A model generated the notes under the pieces. That model saw only the letters and a program-made list of their open reading frames with translations. It had not been told where the DNA came from and ran no database searches. Below are positions 24,974-35,059 of a DNA stretch of 64,000 nt, piece after piece. The stretch spans positions 1 to 64,000 of the forward strand of contig JADNRV010000146.1 in assembly GCA_015499995.1 (NCBI GenBank), read 5' to 3'. The position numbers were made by a program, and so were the translations under genes. Numbering within the stretch: the stretch's first letter is position 1; each line of letters starts with the position of its first letter. The stretch comes from Flammula alnicola. Taxonomy: Eukaryota; Basidiomycota; Agaricomycetes; Agaricales; Strophariaceae.

Positions 24974-25581
24974 CGCATGCAGGATCCATAGGGGAGTGTG
25001 GGTTGCTGTTCAATGTGCATGTTGTATGCGGTGAGAGTTCTTTGACGGACGACTGAAGGGTTTGACAACTTAGAAGACGGCAAGGATACCCTAGTCAAAA
25101 AGTTGAACGTTTGCATTCATGTTCGAAACAACAATCAGAAAAGGATGTCGATGACGAGAAAGAGGGCAAAGCGCTTACGTGATGCACTGTCCTCGGCCCC
25201 ATTATCGTCGCCACCGTCCGTCTTCACACCATTCCTACTCCAGACGCCGCGTTTACATCCGATCTCTTTCTGTGAAATCATCCCCCACTATCTTCGTTAG
25301 CCAACCCCACTTCAACTTTCAAGTCATTCCATGGCTATCTGTGCGACGTGGCATGGCGGTATGGTGTAAAGGTTACTATGCACTGTAGCCTTGATTCTTA
25401 CGATTGTCTCGACTCTCGTTTGATTTTCCGCCATGTCAATCACGTAAAGGTACATACAGTAGGTGAAAGCGGTGAAAAGGCGGTGACATTTAACACGCCT
25501 CGCGTCCGACACGCGGTTTCCATGCTGTGATACTTAAGCCCTCGGTCAATGTGAGTGGCCTTCCCCCCCACCTTACCTGAA

Positions 25582-28500
25582 ATGCTTCCTTTCGTTCCAA
25601 GCTCCTTTGGCGACATCGTCGCCGCCGCAACCCTTGCTCTCTCAATTTACAAAGCTCTCAGTGACAGCACGGGATCCTCATACGAGTATCAATGTTTGAT
25701 CAGCGAACTGCGTTCGTTCCATCACGCCTTGCTATTCGTGAACAACGTAATTCGTGCAACTTCCCCCAACGAAACTGTGGTGCAGGATATCCAGGAAGAA
25801 GCCGCAACGTGTCTCAAATTGCTGGAGAACTTCTGGGATCGTATCAAGTCGTACCAGAAGGCTCTCGGTGGTGGAGGACGAAACTCCTCTTGGCGCAAAA
25901 TCGGGTGGGGTCTTTTCAAGGCCAACGAAGTTGCGGAGTTCAGACAGAAGCTTTCTCAACATAAACAAAATCTTACAGTGTTTTTGAGTGGAATGGGAAT
26001 GTAAGTTGGATCCCGCACTAAACGTCTTCATCATCACTAATGCTACGCTACCTCAGTTTCTTATTCTCCTACCACGCCGACGGCATTAGAGAGACCTTGG
26101 CGTCAATTACGACAGCAACGAAGGAGATAACGACAACAACGCAAGAGATACTCAGAGTCACAATACAGAAGCAACTACCTCCATCCCTAGCGTATGGTCG
26201 TGAAAACGCCGTGATCCTGATAAATGCGTTTGGGAAGCAGATGACGTTGCCAATGGAGTTTTGCTACTCACCAGACGTGCGCCTTTTATGTGCATTTCCT
26301 TCGTTACGCTCATATATCAGGCACAGAAACTTCACGATACTCTGATGCAGTACTTCAAGGATAAGATCGGTCGCGACTATGTTAGGCAGCACGAATACAG
26401 CATTTCCAGCGAGGATGGCAAGGCAGTCGTAAAGTATCCATCTCATTGGGGTTCAGTGGTGAAGAAAGGGGCGGTTGTTGTCATGAGCATGAAGGTGAGG
26501 AGGATAAAGCTGACGTCGAAGTCCACTGCGCTTCAGAGGACGGCATGTCCACGATGTTACAGAACAGATGTTGGTGTGATGCGGGACGAAGGATGGTTAG
26601 AGTGGTGAGCGTAATTTGCCATTTTTCCTTGCATTTAATGACGGTTGCATTCTAGTCGGCGTTGCGAACGACGCTTCGGTTGGGCGGATACGCCAATAAG
26701 AGCGGAAAAGCCACCTTTGAAGAACCTGAGCATTGTGGACTTCCGCAATATTCAGCTTGTGCCAGTAAAAAAGGTAAATACAAGCATTTGGTAGAGACGC
26801 ATTTGCAGTATTCTCACAATTTCCTTGCCTGTGATCCTTTCTAGCATGTACGCGAACTTGTTGATTGAGCACCGACCGGCCCTCTGACGATTCCGTCTTG
26901 CTTGCGCATTTCCAGATTGTACGTGGACTTGTTGATTGAGCCCCAACCGGCCCTCTGATGATTCCGTCTTGCTTGCACATTTCCAGAAAGTATGTGAACT
27001 TGTTGATTGAGCCCCAACCGGCCCTCTGACGATTCCGTCTTGCTTGCACATTTCCAGAAAGTACGTGAACTTGTTGATTGAGCACCGACCGGCCCTCTGA
27101 CGATTTCGTCTTGCTTGCGCATTTCCAGTATGTACGTGAACTTGTTGATTCAGCTCCTAACGGCCCTCTGACGATTCCGTCTTGCTTGCGCATTTCCAGA
27201 CTGTCAATATTCAGCTTGTGCCAGTAAAAAAGGTAAATACAAGCATTTGGTAGAGACGCATTTGCAGTATTCTCACAATTTCCTTGCCTGTGATCCTTTC
27301 TAGCATGTACGCGAACTTGTTGATTGAGCACCGACCGGCCCTCTGACGATTCCGTCTTGCTTGCGCATTTCCAGATTGTACGTGAACTTGTTGATCGAGC
27401 CCCAACCGGCCCTCTGACGATTCCGTCTTGCTTGCGCATTTCTAGCATGTACGTGAACTTGTTGATTGAGCCCCGACCGGCCCTCTGATCATTCCGTCTT
27501 GCTTGTGCATTTCCAGAAAGTATGTGAACTTGATTGAGCCCTGACCGGCCCTCTGACGATTCTGTCTTGCTTGCGCATTTCCAGAATGTACGTGAACTTG
27601 TTGATTGAGCACCGACCGGCCCTCTGACGATTCCGTCTTGCTTGCGCATTTCCAGAAAGTACGTGAACTTGTTGATTGAGCACCGACCCGCCCTCTGACG
27701 ATTCCGTCTTGCTTGTGCATTTCCAGGATGTACGTGAACTTATTGATTGAGCCCCGACCGGCCCTCTGATGGTTCCGTCTTGCTTGCGCATTTCCAGAAA
27801 GTACGTGAACTTGTTGATTGAGCCCTGACCGGCCCTCTGACGATTCCGTCTTGCTTGCGCATTTCCAGTATGTACGTGAACTTGTTGATTGAGCCCCGAC
27901 CGGCCCTCTGACGATTCCGTCTTGCTTGCACATTTCCAGTATGTACGTGAACTTGTTGATTCAGCTCCTACCGGCCCTCTGACGATTCCGTCTTGCTTGC
28001 GCATTTCCAGAAAGTACGTGAACTTGTTGATTGAGCCTCGACCGGCCCTCTGATGATTCCGTCTTGCTTGCGCATTTCCAGAAAGTATGTGAACTTGTTG
28101 ATTGAGCCCCAACCGGCCCTCTGATGATTCCGTCTTGCTTGCGCATTTCCAGCTTGTATGTGAACTTGTTGATTGAGCCCCAACCGGCCCTCTGACGATT
28201 CCGTCTCACTTGCACATTTCCAGCTTGTACGTGAACTTGTTGATTGAACACCGACCGCCTCTCTGACAGTCGCAATCACTCTGATTTTTCGCACCTCCAG
28301 AAAGTATGTGCCTCCGTAACATTGCCAGTCATATTCTATGCTCACTGACCGTGTCTCGCACATTGCAGTGGGTCAGTATTTCGTTTTAGGCGTAGCTGAG
28401 AATACTCATGTGTACTGGCTATCACCTTCCTCCTCTGGGTATGTTCTCAAGCTGACGGCCACTTCCATTTGCTTACATGCTTCCATAACATCTTCCAGAT

Positions 28501-28615
28501 TGAACTCGCGCAGGAAGATGCAAAAGCTGACGAAGCCAGTCGATGTGAGTGTTCTGGTAGTCCATGCTCGTTTTGTTCTGACAATGTTTATTTAGTTGAG
28601 GAAATTCTCCCCTAA
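25582..28615 (+). CDS. Fungal N-terminal-domain / ubiquitin-like-domain protein with single-codon exon array (copy A)
   Basis: Exon 1 (25582-26000) encodes MLPFVPSSFGDIVAAATLAL and LISELRSFHHALLFVNNVI. This helical domain resembles the fungal N-terminal domains found on STAND/NLR-like and ubiquitin-like-domain proteins. Exon 2 (26057-26276) and exon 3 (26321-26604) encode a ubiquitin-like fold region: ENAVILINAFGKQMTLPMEF, then LHDTLMQYFKDKIGRDYV and KKGAVVVMSMKVRR. A CPRC...CRRC pair follows, resembling a zinc ribbon. Exon 4 (26656-26773) ends NIQLVPVKK in phase 0. The intron array begins at 26774. The last exon (28499-28615) encodes IELAQEDAKADEASRCECSG and ends at TAA 28613-28615. ATG 25582 was chosen because both copies share it and lack an upstream in-frame ATG. 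Function is unknown; a signalling or self/non-self role is inference from domain company. Confidence 0.75.
26774..28498 (+). repeat. Tandem intron array with 3-nt exons (copy A)
   Basis: Units of usually 71 bp, each starting GTACGTGAACTTG or GTATGTGAACTTG, with a CTCTGACGATTCCG branch region, and ending GCATTTCCAG. Between each AG and the next GT lie exactly three bases. In order from 26845 they are CAT, ATT, AAA, AAA, TAT; then a 33-nt exon (27200-27232) beginning ACT. From 27304 they are CAT, ATT, CAT, AAA, AAT, AAA, GAT, AAA, TAT, TAT, AAA, AAA, CTT, CTT, AAA, TGG. Unit lengths of 68 and 77 also occur, yet the spacer stays 3 nt. The 33-nt exon repeats the end of exon 4 (NIQLVPVKK) and the first special intron, so the array also contains a higher-order duplication of about 460 bp. 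Confidence 0.9.
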
Positions 28616-28996
28616 GGCGAGACCTTTCATGCTACTGACCTAGATGCTGCTGTAGTCTTACACTCTCTACTATCTAGATAATTCTATTCCTCCCAGTTTC
28701 GCAGTATGTAGTATGCACCAGCACATTGATTGTCAACAAGGTCAACAGTAAATTTCAGAGTTCCTCATGTGGATGCCAGAACTATGCAAGGCGCAAGTGA
28801 GCGTTACTCCGAATATATCGACTGTCCATCTAACAACGATCCTAGTTCTGTGTGATGTAGTGAATCCCCCATCGATGATTTACGGTGTATCATTCAAGTG
28901 CCGGCAATGATCAAACCCATCCTTCCTCGCGCAATCCCAGTAGCGTAAAACGGAATCTCATATCTGCACATTATCTCAAAGTAACAACAGAATTTA
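28616..28996. other. 3' region between convergent genes
   Basis: Contains the 3' flanks of the ubiquitin-like-domain gene and of the membrane-protein gene. It is conserved in copy B (45850-46293), which has about 60 bp extra. No further gene is seen. Confidence 0.5.
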
Positions 28997-30132
28997 CTAT
29001 CGCTCCACCTTTCGCGGCGCCTTCTTCGTAAACGCCCCTCCTGCATAATTTTTGTCATCGAGATAGAGAGGAGGTGGCGGGCTAGATGAACTTTCTCCCA
29101 CTGCGTTTCGTCCAGTGTTTTCAGCGGCGTGATCCCTTCCGTCGCTCCATCGCTGGTCGCACTCGTATTAGCGGTCAATCCCACCGTACAGATCAGATGC
29201 CTGCAATCCGTAGCTCTGCGAGTGAGGTTGTACCCCAGCTGGATAATGCGCGCCGAATTCTGGAGGCGACGACTGAGGGTGCGGGAGTGGCGTAACGGCG
29301 TAACCCGTCACTGCGTAGGGATTAGTGGTGTGGTATTGTGGGGGTCTTCGCTGCTCGGATACGGAGCCGACTTGCGTCCACGACTGCCCAGGCGACAATG
29401 TGGACATGCGGAGCCCACCTCGTGTCCAGTACGCCTGGTTAGTGTTCGAAGCGGCGATGTTAGATGGTGTTACAGCCATTGGCACCCGCAGATTGACGGG
29501 TTGGAAGCATATTGTGGTGTACCGGAGGTTTGTGTCATTCCGGGAGTCGTTGGAGGTGTACCAGGCACGCTTGGCACAAAAGGAGGAGCAGGCTTTCGCT
29601 GCACTTTTGATATACGTCTTCCTAACATGTTCGGACTCCCGGGTTGTCCTTGTCCGCTGATCTGCGAGGAAAGCGGTCGAGGTTGAAGATCGTCTGAACC
29701 TGTCAGTGAAACTGAAGAAAAGAAAAGAGGAAAAGTCATTTGATCGTTAGAACTGCACAGAGGGTCAATGTAAGTAAGCGTACTGTCTGGAGCCCTATAA
29801 CTTGGAGGCCAATTCGGCGGCGGATAATGCCTCTCCCCGTTCTCTCGATGGCAACAACAACACCCCAGCTTGTACCAGCATACGAGCGCGAGTAGAAAGA
29901 TGATCCCCATCGTCACTATTGCAGGAATGAATAGGTTGTCGTGAACCACGTCGCTTGTCGTCGACCTCGCAGCGATAGGCATCGATAGTGGAAACTCTGT
30001 TGTTAAAGGTACTGTGGTGGCGTCGGTGTCCTCCCATGACCCTTCGATTGGGCTGGCCCGGCTCCGTAAGATGGCAAAACCACTGCTCGCGAAGACTAGG
30101 TGGCGGAGGACCTGCATGAAGCAAGAGAGCAT
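28997..30132 (-). CDS. Single-pass membrane protein with proline-rich tail (copy A, premature stop)
   Basis: ATG 30132 starts a signal-like N terminus (MLSCFMQVLRHLVFASSG). A short Ser/Thr-rich ectodomain and one transmembrane helix (AIVTMGIIFLLALVCWY) follow, then a CCCC juxtamembrane cluster and PPPNWPPSYRAP. An intron (29779-29712, CTAAC branch, TTCTTCAG) leads to GSDDLQPRPLSSQ and RRISKVQRKPAPPF. A further open segment (29168-29485) encodes STLSPGQSWTQVGSVSEQ and a Tyr/Pro-rich tail; its joint with the preceding exon is unresolved. TAA at about 29168 ends it after GGIDR. The paralogue at this point has CAA and continues about 55 codons. The same frame in this copy stays open to TAG 28997, so the stop looks recent. 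The layout resembles fungal Mid2/SKG6-like single-pass proteins; the role is unknown. Confidence 0.6.
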
Positions 30133-30789
30133 CGTTGGTGCTCTGAATCGACCTAAACGTCCAAATTTACGTTAAGCACAGCCTACGTTCATGGATGCGA
30201 AGTAGATTCTTTTTGTGATTGACATAGTACATACCTGCTTACCCTTAAAGAAGGTAGCACACTGCTTCATATCTGTCAATGTCGGGGTCAGGGCGAATTC
30301 TTTGGAATTGATTATGACTCTGGACGATAGGTCATGGTTATATATTTTGACCATTTTCCTCCTTGGACAAGGGGTTACCGGTTAACATTAAGAATAGTCT
30401 GCATCGTGCATGATGGAAGACCTTGGGGAAGAAGGCCAACCTCTCTATCGAGAATCCCAATCGTAAATGATTGTCATTTATTTGTCCTTAGATAAAAAAG
30501 ATTAGATAACATCCTATCTACCCTATATGAAGAGGATTCTCGAACGAGAGGATGGTTTAGCAACTGACTAAGTTTTATCGACCTAGGCGGACATCCAAGC
30601 AAAAGATAGCGAGACGTGTCGTATCCCACCACATTTACTGTTCGCTGTCGCCGGTAAGAGTTACAACTCGACAAGCCTGCACATTCTCTCGCTGAGATAG
30701 AAAATCGACCAGGCTATATCCTCGACAACCATCCTCGACAACCGCAGCTACCAATCCCCCTTCATCGTCCACCTTCTCGCCTCCTAGCA
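30133..30789. other. Divergent promoter region
   Basis: Lies between the membrane-protein gene (minus) and riboflavin kinase (plus) and should hold both promoters. The block-U duplication ends near 30412. The last 120 bp before 30790 are C/T-rich. No gene is seen. Confidence 0.5.
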
Positions 30790-31446
30790 ATGCTCCCGAC
30801 TTCTACCAACAACCTCGCAATCCCTAGTGTGCTTATGACTCCACTGCTCACCGCCCACCCACTCATCAACGGCCCCTCTATGGGGCTCGAAGCACCCTAC
30901 CCCCTGCAGATGGAAGGCAAGGTAATCAAAGGCTTCGGGCGTGGCTCCAAAGAACTAGGCATTCCCACCGCCAACCTCCCCGTTGACGAAAACCTGACAC
31001 CATGGATCGTCGATATCAAGTCTGGGGTGTACTTTGGCTGGGCGTCTCTACGCCTACCGCCGTCACATCCGAACCAACCAACGACAGCATCAGACACCAC
31101 CACCGCCACCACAGCCACGTTCCAGGAGGCGCACTCCGGGTTCAGCGTATATCCCATGGTGATGTCGATCGGGTACAACAAGTTCTACAAGAACACGGTG
31201 CGGTCGGCTGAGGCGCACATGCTTCACGAGTTCGGGACTGACTTCTATGGCGTCGAGATGCGCCTGCTAATCGCGGGTTTCATCAGGGAGGAGAAAGACT
31301 ACGACGATCTGCAAGGGCTGATCGAGGACATCCACATGGACTGCGATGTAGCGCGCAAGAGCTTGGACCGCGAGGCCTGGGCATTGCGGGAGACGGGCAA
31401 GGGCACGCTGGATGGGAGTTGGTTGGTGCGAGAAGCAGCAGAGTAG
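30790..31446 (+). CDS. FMN1: Riboflavin kinase
   Basis: An intronless gene of 218 codons. It converts riboflavin to FMN using ATP, the first step of flavin cofactor synthesis. The diagnostic flavokinase motif GFGRGSKELGIPTANLPVD lies near residues 48-66, followed by KSGVYFGWA, VMSIGYNKFYKNTVRSAEAH, MLHEFGTDFYGVEMRLLIAG and FIREEKDYDDLQGLIEDIHM. These cover the six-stranded barrel and catalytic Glu region of RFK proteins. A Thr/Ala-rich loop (about residues 93-113) is an insertion also common in fungal homologues. The length is slightly above the yeast-type enzyme. It should act in the cytosol or mitochondria. Confidence 0.95.
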   Translation: MLPTSTNNLAIPSVLMTPLLTAHPLINGPSMGLEAPYPLQMEGKVIKGFGRGSKELGIPTANLPVDENLTPWIVDIKSGVYFGWASLRLPPSHPNQPTTASDTTTATTATFQEAHSGFSVYPMVMSIGYNKFYKNTVRSAEAHMLHEFGTDFYGVEMRLLIAGFIREEKDYDDLQGLIEDIHMDCDVARKSLDREAWALRETGKGTLDGSWLVREAAE

Positions 31447-32261
31447 AATAGGGCTGTGGTATAACAATATGAGAAACAGAGAAGTGGGTGACGGGCGTAT
31501 GGGAATCTTGTGCTCGTTGCAGGTTGCTGACCAGTCCGAAGAAATAAGCTAATATCCTCCACTTTGGGTTCGTACTGTGGTGTAACGTTATCTGAGTAGC
31601 AGATACTCTATAACAGTTGTCAGAAGTCTCAAGGTTTTAGCATAAGACGATGACGGAGTGGAACGATGCCATCGGGGTTCCATATCGCCTCATAACAAGA
31701 TCATTCATGGGTTCCAGACCAAATGGCGGTATTGGGCCAGGTCGCGATGCAACTATGAAGTTCAAGATCTCCGGTCACAATTCAACGCGAGTTGGCTGAC
31801 TGTTCTGGAGTACGCTCAGCACTATCTCCATAGGCTCGTTACAGGGCAAATCAAAGCTATTCATTCACTAATCTGAAGGCTATATGTCCGTGGATAACTA
31901 CGTAAGACGACCGTACATCAACTACGCAGCTACACAATCAATCAACAAGGGACGGGGAGTAGGGGTTGTATGGAAACCACTTTTTTTTTGCTTTTGTATT
32001 TTAGTTTTGTAAATGGGTTTCGTCCGCGTGAGCGGTTACGGTGAAAAGGAAACCTGCCAGGAGACTGGAAGTTAGGCCTATATCTGGCAAGGTAGAGGTA
32101 GCAGAGAGGACGTACAAAAGAAAAGGCTAGACTTTGTAGCTGGATGGATACGGGTTCGGTGCGACTAGCGCCCCCAAGGCCGGATTCAGCGCTAATTAAT
32201 AAAAAAAAAAGCATCAAGCTAAAGTCACCAAGTCCAATTCCATGACTTACGCGACCTCTCG
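31447..32261. other. Intergenic, convergent genes
   Basis: 3' flank of riboflavin kinase and of the tentative gene at 32262-32714. It contains A- and T-runs near 31980 and 32200. No gene is seen. Confidence 0.45.
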
Positions 32262-32714
32262 TCATTTTTCAGAGAGATACTTGAGCTTGTTGACAAGTTT
32301 CTGATCCACAGGGGAGGCGGCCTGCGCCGTCTTCAGAGCAGTGGTCCACACGGAGTACTGGGTCGAGAACCCGGCGCGATTCTCCGTGAAGATGGCCCAA
32401 ACGTTCTCGTTGGCTGCAGATTTAAAGTCGTCGTTGGCGTCGTCGTATAGGGCGTGGTTCAAGGGCACTGGTGATAGAGAAGAGGAAGCTGCTGGGAGAC
32501 AAGTCACGACCGTCCTGACATGCTCACAGGCATGGCGAATCTTGCGGCCACATATGAGTCTAACTAGTATAGTGTTAATGGCATTACAGGATATTATATG
32601 CAAAGTACTCACAGGCCACCTGTATTCCATCGTCTCTGCCGCAATCTTTGCATTCTGCAAGAGGCCTCGGGGACGCCTTGTGTTATATTTCACACTGACA
32701 TTGGAGCAGGCCAA
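32262..32714 (-). CDS. Hypothetical intron-containing gene, start unresolved
   Basis: The last exon (about 32262-32474) encodes LNHALYDDANDDFKSAANEN, then VWAIFTENRAGFSTQYSVW and ends KLVNKLKYLSEK. An upstream exon reading RLICGRKIRHA is joined through a GTGAGC...TATCACCAG intron with matching phase. A third exon joins through GTGAGT...ACTATACTAG. No ATG was found in the frame required by the first exon, so the 5' end is missing or mis-read. No family is recognised. Confidence 0.3.
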   Translation of the reverse strand: MACSNVSVKYNTRRPRGLLQNAKIAAETMEYRWPVSTLHIISCNAINTILVRLICGRKIRHACEHVRTVVTCLPAASSSLSPVPLNHALYDDANDDFKSAANENVWAIFTENRAGFSTQYSVWTTALKTAQAASPVDQKLVNKLKYLSEK

Positions 32715-35059
32715 TCATGCTGACCCTAGGAAGCTGGGGCTCGGATACGCGTCGAGCAGGTAGTACGGTATCGCGTCGCACGCGATGGCAAGAGGCAAGC
32801 AAGGATGGATTCCGTGGCGGTGTGTCCGCTGGCCTACCTTATCTATGGACATGCACAGCCTCTCGTCCTATCTATGTAATCTATTCCAGCCAACTGCCCT
32901 GCCTGATCTCACTGCTACACCGGTACCGTTGCTCTCCAGATCTCTTACATCTAAATCATTGCACGCATACAGCCCAAACTCCTTGCTCAACGTTCAACGT
33001 GAAAGGCTTCATCGATGCATAAATGTTTGCACATCAGGAAAACTACACATTCCTTATAGGGCTTACATCACTTGAGAATGCTTGAGAGCTGTGGGCCTGG
33101 GCTGGGATCAGTTGGGACTGCGCGACGTCGCCCTGGCCGGCGGATACACAGGCCATAAAGGAGGTCGTTTCTGTGTGATTTCGCTGCCGGCGAGCGACCT
33201 TGGTATCCCTCTGCACACCGTCAACTTCAAATGCCAGCAACAAACCTTTCCTCGAATCCCAACCTCCCTTCAGACGCAAACCTCTCCTCAAGTCAATTTC
33301 CAACTTCGCGTTAAACACTACCCCTACGCGGGACTCATACCTCGTGCACACGCACTCTTGGTACATGCACACAGGACCTCTGCGCAAAAGACAATGTCCA
33401 AGAGCCTTGGAAACGCGGCTGACTTTGTGGACGCCATGGAGCGGTAGGGTGCGGCTATGGTGCTGTTTTATCTGGTCGGAGGTTGGGGGCGGTAGTGGGC
33501 GATGTCGGTGAGTGCCCGTCTTTTTTAGTGTTTGAGCAGGGGGAGGGGTTTGTTTTTCAAGTTTCTGGACGTTCTGGGTTTTTTTTTGTCGCCTCCTTGT
33601 GTTCATGCCTTTCTTCGCTTTCACGGGTCGGATGGATAGATGGATAGATTCATGCCACGCTATCTATCACTGCAGTGTGAGCCTGCACTTCTATGTGCTC
33701 GACATGATGCGTAGAGTGTTTTTTCATCTAGGTTTCGTTTGTCGGTCGTGAGTGTTACGCATGCGTTTGATGCATGGTGTCGAGTTGAGTTGACCGAATC
33801 CTTCTGCCTCATCCTCAGCGCGAGCTTTCAAATTTCATCTTTTGTGCCTTCTGCCCCAGTGAAAGGGTGCGTCGTTGGGCTTGGTATGCCCTGCGTGGAT
33901 GTCGCTGCTGGGCTACTGGAGGGATTGGAGATGCGAGAACCGCCCGAGGGTGAGGCGAGGCGGCAGCAGCAGTGGAGGTGGAAGCTGAGTTGAAAGCTCC
34001 AAGACCCGAACTGCGAGCTAGTGGAGATGACGTTCTATCTTGCGAGTAAGGTCGTCGAGCGTATGGATCCGGAGACCTACGGTGCTGGGCATGAGTATGG
34101 GTGGCGTGAAGGTGGTACGTGCTTCCCTTCGTTTTATTCTTTATTCCTTTTTTCTGCTTGCCTTTTGCGCTTATTCAATTGTTTGGTAACCGATTTTTCT
34201 TTTTTCTTTTACCCGTAGGCACACAAGACGTCGACGGATATTGCGCCGCGAGGGGCCAGCAAGCCACCTCCGCTCGTGCGGAAAACGCGCGTCGTCGCGT
34301 TCGGAAACGTTGTCTTTTGTTGGGAAACGCTTGGTGCCGTTTATGCCTGGGATGGTGGGGCGATTTTGGGCTTTGTTGGCGATGGGTTTCAGCACCGGGG
34401 TGCTTGAAACCTGTCGAAACGCAGGTGCCGTTATAGGAAGACAGACGGGGAGAAGAGAGGGAAGAAGGGATGGAAGCAGTTTGGAAGTGCTGGAACGGGA
34501 AGGATGTTAAGGGCGTCAAGTCGTTCTAAATTGTGGAGGGTTGCGGTACGGTTCTTGCCCTGCGTATTCTTGTGGCTAATTTATCTGCGTGAAAGGTGTG
34601 TATGCTACCGAAATACCACAAGTAGACGTCGTCGACTCGTTTCGCCGGGGGACGTATTATTGCAGTAAAAGGCGTGCTATCTACGTATTTTCGGTGCCGC
34701 GCTCTAGTCTGGAAAGGCTGTGAATTTTGTGATTGCCTTCTACTCGCCAACTCACCTTCGAAGCTCAAGATGGAAGAAAAGATAATAGGTGGAGATAGGT
34801 GGAGCGCATACTAATATGATACCATACATGACCCGAAAGAACGACTACCCTGGTGTTGGACGCGCACGACTATGGAGTGGAATTGTTTATCGCCCACTGC
34901 CAATATTCCAGCGCCAGGCGCATGATGAGGCCCAAAACAAATATTCGCTGCCAAAGTGATTTCTTCGAACCTACGAGAGGTGAATTTGACATCAGCTGAG
35001 CTCGAACTCGAACAGGTCGGTTGTGCGCACCGGTCTTGGCCGCGACTTGTCCTTATAGA
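32715..35059. other. Long stretch without a supported gene
   Basis: A minus-strand open stretch of 193 codons (33043-33624) and a plus-strand one of 121 codons (33082-33447) overlap each other. Neither has a recognisable domain. Pieces such as GLGMPCVDVAAGLLEGLEM (about 33880) look gene-like but lead to stops on both sides; they may be relics. Confidence 0.4.

Larger units (their letters stand above)
21270..25110. repeat. Segmental duplication, block P, copy A
   Basis: From inside the permease gene to the word AGTCAAAAAGTTGAACGTT near 25095, the sequence aligns colinearly and in the same orientation with 50072-53040. Similarity is high over permease exons and introns and lower in the 24-25 kb part. 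Copy A contains about 0.7 kb (roughly 22760-23470) that is absent from copy B. Confidence 0.85.
25110..30412. repeat. Segmental duplication, block U, copy A
   Basis: Aligns colinearly and in the same orientation with 42073-47681. It includes the ubiquitin-like-domain gene with its intron array and the divergent membrane-protein gene. The first 700 bp are strongly diverged, and similarity is high from about 25407 (copy B about 42828). It ends near GAATAGTCTGCATCG in both copies. Confidence 0.88.

Noticed and set aside
26840..28300. CRISPR-like array (regular repeats with short variable spacers)
   Set aside because: Spacers are only 3 nt and the host is a fungus; repeat ends match splice sites.
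26597..28363. Long minus-strand open frames (up to 350 codons) across the intron array, with repeats such as ASKTESSEGRS
   Set aside because: The 71-bp unit contains no stop in any minus-strand frame, so all three frames are open as a side effect of its composition. Flanking real exons lie on the plus strand.
33043..33624. 193-codon minus-strand open stretch overlapping a plus-strand one
   Set aside because: Both strands are open, composition is low complexity, and no conserved motif was seen.
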